The position numbers were made by a program, and so were the translations under genes. Below, in pieces: positions 5,733 through 10,253 of a DNA stretch of 10,253 bases. The notes under the pieces were generated by a model. That model saw only the letters and a program-made list of their open reading frames with translations. It was not told where the DNA came from and did no database searches. Position 1 is the stretch's first letter. Every line of letters starts with the position of its first letter. Source of the DNA: JBAXAM01 sp037142515 (lineage in GTDB: Bacteria > Pseudomonadota > Gammaproteobacteria > UBA9339); contig JBAXAM010000037.1 of assembly GCA_037142515.1 (NCBI GenBank), positions 1 through 10,253 on the forward strand, in the 5' to 3' direction.

Positions 5733-6737
5733 ATGAATCAAAAAACACCAGGCAATAAAAACCAAGTCTTAATTTATAAAACAGAAACCGGACAATATTC
5801 GGTTGAAGTGCTATTGGAAGGAGATACAGTATGGCTTACGCAAAAACAAATGGCGGAGCTGTTTGACAAGGGAAGAACTACGGTAACAGAGCATATACAA
5901 AATATTTTCAAAGAAGGAGAACTTGATGAAAAATCAGTATGTCGGGATTTCCGACATACTGCGGCAGATAGAAAAGAATATGAGGTAAAATATTATAATC
6001 TTGATGTAATCATTTCAGTTGGCTATCGAGTTAATTCATTACGCGGCACCCAATTTCGTATCTGGGCAACCCGTACTCTTAAAGATCATTTACTTAAGGG
6101 CTATACCATTAACCAAAAACGCCTTGCCGAAACAGGCGTAAAAGAATTAGAAAATGCTTTACAATTTATAAAGCAAGCAAGTAGTCGTCGCCAACTTACC
6201 AATGAAGAAGCACAAGGATTGCTAGATGTTATCACAAAGTACGCCAAATCATGGTTATTGCTGAAAAGTTATGACGAGGATAATTTACCAGCCACCAGTG
6301 GGCAATTGCCGAAATTTAATCTTACCTATGAATACGCTTTAAATTCTATTAAAGAACTCAAAAAAGCACTTATGTCTAAAGGAGAAGCAAGCAATTTATT
6401 TGGCAATGAGCGCGAACATGGCTTAGAAGCTATTCTGGGTAATATAGAGCAAAACTTTGGCGGTCAAGAACTATACCCAACATTAGAAGAAAAAGCTGCT
6501 CACCTACTTTACTTTATTATTAAAGATCATCCATTCTCAGACGGCAATAAACGTATTGCTTCATTGTTATTTATCCATTATTTAGACAAAAATAATAATC
6601 TCTATAAAACAAATGGCGAGATGATTATTAACGATAACGCACTTATAGCATTGGCATTGCTAATTGCAGAAAGCGAACCAAAAAGCAAAGAATTGATGAT
6701 TGCATTAATCAAGAATTTATTAGTTGAGGCAAATTAG
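5733..6737 (+). CDS. rhuM: RhuM-family protein fused to a Fic/Doc domain
   Basis: The 334-residue protein has two parts. Residues about 10-125 are the RhuM-type N-terminal domain, with VWLTQKQMAELFDKGRTTV, a helix-turn-helix-like stretch, YYNLDVIISVGYRV and GTQFRIWATRTL. Residues about 190-334 carry a Fic/Doc domain with the active-site motif HPFSDGNKRIA (H266-A276). Fic enzymes transfer a nucleotide or phosphate to protein targets. The position after GN is Lys, as in Doc-like proteins, rather than Gly as in typical AMP-transferases, so the reaction is open. RhuM was named after a Salmonella virulence-island gene, and homologues commonly sit near type I restriction loci; no hsd gene is here. 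It is the first gene of a four-gene run, 55 bp ahead of the next. A perfect hairpin lies inside codons 68-76. Start and ribosome site are clear. Confidence 0.9.
   Translation: MNQKTPGNKNQVLIYKTETGQYSVEVLLEGDTVWLTQKQMAELFDKGRTTVTEHIQNIFKEGELDEKSVCRDFRHTAADRKEYEVKYYNLDVIISVGYRVNSLRGTQFRIWATRTLKDHLLKGYTINQKRLAETGVKELENALQFIKQASSRRQLTNEEAQGLLDVITKYAKSWLLLKSYDEDNLPATSGQLPKFNLTYEYALNSIKELKKALMSKGEASNLFGNEREHGLEAILGNIEQNFGGQELYPTLEEKAAHLLYFIIKDHPFSDGNKRIASLLFIHYLDKNNNLYKTNGEMIINDNALIALALLIAESEPKSKELMIALIKNLLVEAN
5935..5961. repeat. Perfect hairpin inside the RhuM gene
   Basis: CAGTATGTCGG (5935-5945) and CCGACATACTG (5951-5961) are exact inverted copies around a GATTT loop. They encode SVCRDFRHT, just before the TAADRKEY segment. 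An 11-bp perfect stem inside a coding region is unusual. Confidence 0.8.
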
Positions 6738-6792
6738 CCAAAAACAGCCTCTTACGATTTAAAACATATAATAATTTGAGAAAATAAATACT

Positions 6793-7632
6793 ATGAAAAA
6801 CACTTTAGCTATCTTTGAAGACTTTAAAATACGCAGGGTTTACGATGAAGAAAAAGAAATGTGGTGCTTTTCTGTTGTGGATATCATCGGTGCGCTAATC
6901 CAACAAAAGGATTTTCAAACCACAAGAAAGTATTGGAACAAGCTAAAAGAGCGATTAAGCAAGGAAGGAAGTGAGTCGGTGACAAAATGTCACCAACTGA
7001 AATTAGAGGCTGCTGATGGTAAAAAATACCTAACAGATGTTGCTAATCCAGAAACGTTATTACGCCTTATTCAATCCGTACCGAGTCCGAAAGCAGAACC
7101 GATTAAACTATGGCTGGCAAAAGTAGGCTACGAAAGAATGCAAGAAATATCCGATCCTGAAAAATCGTTAAACCGCGCCAGAGAAAACTGGAAAAAACAC
7201 GGAAGAAGTGAAAAATGGATTCAGCAAAGAATGATGGGACAGGAAACCCGCAATAAATTAACTGACTACTGGAGTAAACATGAAGTAACCAAAGAGGAAG
7301 AGTATGCAATACTCACCGACATTATTCATCAGGAATGGTCAGATGTTACCGTAAAAGAGCATAAAAATCTTAAAGGTCTAAAAACTCAAAATTTAAGAGA
7401 TCACATGACCGAAGCTGAACTTATTTTTACCGCTTTAGCAGAACTATCGACAAGAGAAATAGCGGAAGTTACAGAAGCAAAAGGGATGACAGAGAATAAA
7501 ATTGCTGGAGTGGAAGGCGGTAAAATTGCTAAGAAAGCTAGACTTGATCTCGAGTCAAAAACTAGAAAAAAGGTAGTTTCCAAAGCGAACTATTTATTTC
7601 CACAAAATATAAAAGCCATAAATGACAAATAA
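6793..7632 (+). CDS. Bro-N / DinD-like protein
   Basis: The 279-residue protein begins with a Bro-N domain (about residues 5-115): IRRVYDEEKEMWCFSVVDIIGAL, the VTKCHQLKL segment, AADGKKYLTDVAN, and LLRLIQSVPSPKAEPIKLWLAKVG. Bro-N domains occur in phage antirepressors and baculovirus Bro proteins and can bind DNA. The C-terminal half resembles DinD: EHKNLKGLKTQNLRDHMTEAELIFTALAE, followed by a basic helical tail. DinD is a DNA-damage-inducible protein of E. coli; no LexA box is evident here, so SOS control is not supported. The gene follows the RhuM gene by 55 bp and precedes the integrase by 65 bp, probably in one transcript. The ATG at 6793 has only a weak ribosome site. A perfect 7-bp hairpin lies in codons 62-68. 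Role in the island is unknown; a regulator is the natural guess. Confidence 0.85.
   Translation: MKNTLAIFEDFKIRRVYDEEKEMWCFSVVDIIGALIQQKDFQTTRKYWNKLKERLSKEGSESVTKCHQLKLEAADGKKYLTDVANPETLLRLIQSVPSPKAEPIKLWLAKVGYERMQEISDPEKSLNRARENWKKHGRSEKWIQQRMMGQETRNKLTDYWSKHEVTKEEEYAILTDIIHQEWSDVTVKEHKNLKGLKTQNLRDHMTEAELIFTALAELSTREIAEVTEAKGMTENKIAGVEGGKIAKKARLDLESKTRKKVVSKANYLFPQNIKAINDK
6978..6994. repeat. Perfect hairpin inside the Bro-N gene
   Basis: GGTGACA (6978-6984) and TGTCACC (6988-6994) are exact inverted copies around an AAA loop. They encode the VTKCH segment, which I recall as well conserved in Bro-N proteins. The hairpin precedes an AADGKKY segment, as the one in the RhuM gene precedes AADRKEY. 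Confidence 0.75.
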
Positions 7633-7633
7633 C

Positions 7634-7714
7634 ATGGAAAATAAATTTAAAAATTCAACATCCGAGGATTTCTCGGTAGTTAAAACAATGAGGTATTATG
7701 AGCACCCATTTTAA
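7634..7714 (+). other. 26-codon frame and hairpin ahead of the integrase
   Basis: An ATG just after the Bro-N gene opens a 26-codon frame that overlaps the integrase start by 17 bp. It has no clear ribosome site. Inside it, CCGAG (7662-7666) and CTCGG (7672-7676) pair around a GATTT loop, the same loop as in the RhuM hairpin. The hairpin ends 12 bp before the integrase ribosome site (TGAGGT, 7689-7694). This could be a leader peptide and translational control device, or chance. Confidence 0.25.
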
Positions 7715-8873
7715 TTTTATTAAAAAATCGCTTACTACATTACGAATACCCACTAAAAAAATAGCGGCATACCACGACACAACTAAACATGGGCTTAAAT
7801 TACTGGTTCGCCCTACTGGCATCAAAACTTTCGTACTTTATCGTAAAATTCAAGGCAGACCAGAACGCATTACTATTGGTCGCTTTCCCGAAGTCACAAT
7901 CGAACAGGCTCGTAATCAAGTAGATACCTTGAACGCTAAAATAGCCTCCGGCATCAATCCTAATGAAGAAAAACGCTCGCTGCGATCTGAAATGACCATA
8001 AAAAATCTTTTTGAGAGATATTTAGAAAGATACGCAAAGGTACATAAGAAATCATGGCAAGAAGACCACAATCAATTCCAACGCTATCTCAGAGGCTGGG
8101 AAAATCGTAAGCTATCTTCTATTCGCAAATCTCACATTCAAAAGTTACACGCAGAGGTTGGCACTAACAAAGGACATTACGCTGCTAATAGATTACTAGC
8201 ACTACTGCATACCATGTTTAATCGAGCAATTGATTGGGGCTGGGACAGTGCTAATCCTGCGCATGGTATTAAAAAATTTAAAGAAAAGTCACGAGATAGA
8301 TTTATTCAGTCTGATGAACTTCCAAAATTTTTTAAAGCTTTAAGCGAAGAAACTAGCATTATTGTACGCGATTACATTTTACTAAGTTTATTAACAGGAG
8401 CAAGACGCTCAAATGTTCTTGCTATGCGCTGGGACGAAATTAATTTTGATAGAGCTACTTGGACAATTCCACTTACAAAAAATGGTGAAAGCCACACCAT
8501 ACCGCTTGTATCAACCGCAATTGATGTATTAAAAACGCGCCAAGAAAACAATATAGACAGCAGCCCTTGGGTTTTTCCAGGTGCTGGAATTAGCGGACAC
8601 CTAGTAGAAACAAAAAAACCATGGAAAAGAATTTTAGACAAAGCTGGTTTAAAAAACTTAAGAATACATGATTTGCGCAGGTCTCTGGGAAGTTGGCAAG
8701 CTGCCACCGGAGCTAACTTATCAATTATAGGCAAGACCTTGGCGCACAAGAACGTAAGCACTACAGCAATTTACGCACGCCTAAATATCGACCCTATAAG
8801 AGAATCAATGAATAAAGCCACTGACGCAATGTTAAATGCTGCTGGAGTTGGAGATATAAAAACAAAATCATAA
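7698..8873 (+). CDS. Tyrosine integrase, P4-like with N-terminal arm-binding domain
   Basis: The 391-residue protein is a full-length site-specific recombinase. Residues about 12-90 form the DUF4102-type arm-DNA-binding domain (GLKLLVRPTGIKTFVLYRK, ITIGRFPEVTIEQAR). Residues about 100-190 form the core-binding (SAM-like) domain. The catalytic domain has Arg in TGARRSN (R236), Lys in LTKNGESHTIPL (K261), HDLRRS (H324, R327), LAHKN (H350) and the nucleophile in AIYARL (Y359), so it should be active. This class typically integrates islands into tRNA 3' ends, which agrees with the tRNA-Thr fragment at 5427-5473. The ATG at 7698 has a TGAGGT ribosome site. Unusually, the gene sits in the middle of the cargo rather than next to an att site: the fragment is 2.2 kb away and two genes intervene. 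A hairpin lies just upstream. Confidence 0.95.
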   Translation: MSTHFNFIKKSLTTLRIPTKKIAAYHDTTKHGLKLLVRPTGIKTFVLYRKIQGRPERITIGRFPEVTIEQARNQVDTLNAKIASGINPNEEKRSLRSEMTIKNLFERYLERYAKVHKKSWQEDHNQFQRYLRGWENRKLSSIRKSHIQKLHAEVGTNKGHYAANRLLALLHTMFNRAIDWGWDSANPAHGIKKFKEKSRDRFIQSDELPKFFKALSEETSIIVRDYILLSLLTGARRSNVLAMRWDEINFDRATWTIPLTKNGESHTIPLVSTAIDVLKTRQENNIDSSPWVFPGAGISGHLVETKKPWKRILDKAGLKNLRIHDLRRSLGSWQAATGANLSIIGKTLAHKNVSTTAIYARLNIDPIRESMNKATDAMLNAAGVGDIKTKS

Positions 8874-8894
8874 CAATAAATTCGGGACAGAAAA

Positions 8895-10001
8895 ATGATA
8901 AAGACACAAACCATCAAAAAATCTAAAATAGTTATTAGAGGTAATAGCCGTATAGATACTTTATATAAAAACATTGCTAATTATATAAATATTGCAAGAG
9001 GCAACGTAGTACATACAGTTAACACCGAACAGGTTAAAGCTTATTGGTTGATAGGCAGGGATATCGTAGAAGAGGAACAAGCAGGAAAAGAACGAGCGCA
9101 ATATGGCGTATTTTTATTAAAAGAAATTTCAACAAGACTAACTAAAGAGTTTGGTAAAGGATTCGGTGTCGATACTTTAGAGCGCGCCAGAAAGTTTTAT
9201 TTAACATACTCAAGCACCACAGTTTCAAAATCCGCCGCAGCGCAGCGGAAATTACCAGAGCTTAGTAAAAACTTGGGGTGGGCGCATTATCGAGCATTAA
9301 TTCATGAAGATCGCTCAGCAGTTCGATCTTTTTATCAACTAGAGGCAGAGAAAAATTGCTGGTCAGCGCGAGAATTAGAGCGTCAAATGGCGAGTTTATT
9401 ATTTGAAAGATTAGCAAAAAGTAGAGATAAAAGAGGCTTGATGAAGTTAGCCTGTAAAGGCCAAGAAATAATTAAACCAGAAGATGCCATAAAAGAGCCA
9501 GTAGTACTGGAATTTTTAAATATACCCGAATCGCATAAATTAATTGAATCCAAGCTAGAAGAAGCTTTGATTAGCAACATGCAAAACTTCTTGCTAGAAA
9601 TGGGACGCGGCTTTGCATTTGTCGCACGACAAAAGCGTCTAACCCTAGATGGCAAGCACTTCTATTGTGATCTAGTTTTTTATCATTATATTTTGAAGAG
9701 ATTTATTATAATGGACTTAAAAACTCACGAGCTAAACCATGCGGATTTAGGACAAATGCAATTATATGTAAATTATTTTGATATGGAAGAAAAATCCAAA
9801 GATGACAATCCAACTATTGGTTTAATTTTATGCACAAAACAAAGTAAAAAAATGGTTAAATATTTTTTTGGTGATAGAGATCAAAATATATTTGCTAGAA
9901 AATATCAGTTTTATTTACCTACCGAAAAAGAATTAGAGATGGAGCTTAAAAAAGAGATTAAAGCGATTAAGCATAGATTAGAATATAAAAACAAAAACTA
10001 G
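8895..10001 (+). CDS. YhcG-type PDDEXK nuclease (DUF1016)
   Basis: The 368-residue protein has the two-part build of the YhcG family. The N-terminal DUF1016_N region (about residues 22-180) shows VKAYWLIGRDIVEEEQ, AQYGVFLLKEISTRLTKEFGKGF and LGWAHYRALI. The C-terminal PDDEXK nuclease domain (about 190-350) shows LEEALISNMQNFLLEMGRGFAF, the metal-site Asp in FYCDLVFYH (D259), the DLK motif in IIMDLKT (D274, K276) and GQMQLYVNY. The gene starts 21 bp after the integrase and is probably co-transcribed. Family members are recurrent in mobile islands and near type I restriction loci; the biochemical role is poorly settled, with DNA cleavage implied by the fold. The stretch SKSAAAQRKLPELS (residues 111-124) is coded partly by a GC-rich hairpin. 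Frame, length and motifs are all intact. Confidence 0.9.
   Translation: MIKTQTIKKSKIVIRGNSRIDTLYKNIANYINIARGNVVHTVNTEQVKAYWLIGRDIVEEEQAGKERAQYGVFLLKEISTRLTKEFGKGFGVDTLERARKFYLTYSSTTVSKSAAAQRKLPELSKNLGWAHYRALIHEDRSAVRSFYQLEAEKNCWSARELERQMASLLFERLAKSRDKRGLMKLACKGQEIIKPEDAIKEPVVLEFLNIPESHKLIESKLEEALISNMQNFLLEMGRGFAFVARQKRLTLDGKHFYCDLVFYHYILKRFIIMDLKTHELNHADLGQMQLYVNYFDMEEKSKDDNPTIGLILCTKQSKKMVKYFFGDRDQNIFARKYQFYLPTEKELEMELKKEIKAIKHRLEYKNKN
9231..9249. repeat. GC-rich hairpin inside the DUF1016 gene
   Basis: TCCGCCGC (9231-9238) and GCAGCGGA (9242-9249) pair at 7 of 8 positions around a 3-nt loop. The block is far richer in GC than its surroundings and encodes SAAAQRK, a loop between the conserved helices. 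Confidence 0.6.
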
Positions 10002-10253
10002 CCGATGTAATTAAACGTACTAAAAGTATACCAAAAATATTCTAGTATCATACCAGTATATTTTTAGAACGCTTTTTAATTCGTTGATTTACTTAACCTT
10101 CTTTAACAAAAATATTCTACCCTTAAGTTTGCCCCTGTTTTTCCCCTGCTACAAAATTATTCATGTTAATAACTTTTAATAAGGTGAAATATGAATATAC
10201 GATAAAGCAACTTTTTTTCTGTAAATATGTTTAAACTTCTAGCCCTTTTAAAT
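10002..10253. other. Gene-free right end with short direct repeats
   Basis: No complete gene is visible. CAAAAATATTCTA occurs exactly at 10032-10044 and 10107-10119, and a related inverted copy lies near 10056-10068. CCCCTG occurs twice, 11 bp apart, at 10132-10137 and 10143-10148. A 4-codon frame with a good AAGGTG ribosome site starts at 10191, and another ATG at 10227 runs off the window edge; neither can be called a gene. The repeats could be integrase arm sites. No second tRNA-Thr copy is present, so the island's right end lies further on. Confidence 0.5.
10032..10148. repeat. Short direct repeats right of the DUF1016 gene
   Basis: Two exact 13-bp copies are 75 bp apart, and two CCCCTG hexamers sit one helical turn apart. 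The pattern resembles binding-site arrays near integrase att sites, but short AT-rich repeats can arise by chance here. Confidence 0.4.

Noticed and set aside
8372..8974. Minus-strand open frames in the integrase and DUF1016 region
   Set aside because: They are antisense to well-supported plus-strand genes and encode nothing recognisable.
1..10253. CRISPR array
   Set aside because: No series of regularly spaced identical repeats with unique spacers is present anywhere in the window.

Overview
This window is AT-rich bacterial DNA of accessory character: two transposase loci, a tRNA-gene fragment, a tyrosine integrase with small cargo genes, and few housekeeping functions. The tRNA-Thr(UGU) 3' half, the Sigma70-type promoters and the transposase families all fit a low-GC gammaproteobacterium, perhaps host-associated or aquatic. 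That placement is an inference from style, not a firm identification.

Left part (1-3069). A small multi-pass membrane protein on the minus strand is followed by a gene-poor stretch with the first copy (590-709) of a dispersed repeat. A second small membrane protein (880-1470, plus strand) comes next. The second repeat copy (1660-1777) abuts a broken IS4-type DDE transposase (minus strand) that has lost its C-terminal third, including the region that would carry the catalytic Glu. Divergent from it is an intact DUF6788 gene. The shared 95-bp gap holds a good promoter for the transposase, whose -10 box lies in the centre of a 10-bp inverted repeat, as an operator would.

Middle part (3156-5427). 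A Nudix hydrolase gene is followed 16 bp later by an HD-domain gene. The HD gene is cut after about 103 codons by a complete ISKra4-like insertion sequence with perfect 23-bp terminal inverted repeats (3926-5377). The rest of the HD gene is not found on the far side.

Right part (5427-10253). A 47-bp 3' half of a tRNA-Thr(UGU) gene (minus strand) looks like an att scar marking the left edge of an integrated island. After it come a cluster of GGTAGCT sites, a hairpin terminator and an extended -10 promoter. Four genes then run in one direction: a RhuM-Fic fusion, a Bro-N/DinD-like protein, a P4-type tyrosine integrase and a YhcG-type (DUF1016) PDDEXK nuclease. The three non-integrase families are often found as satellites of type I restriction-modification loci, but no hsd genes are present here. 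Three of the four genes carry a short near-perfect hairpin inside the coding sequence, and a fourth hairpin precedes the integrase start. The intact tRNA-Thr and the right end of the island should lie beyond 10253.
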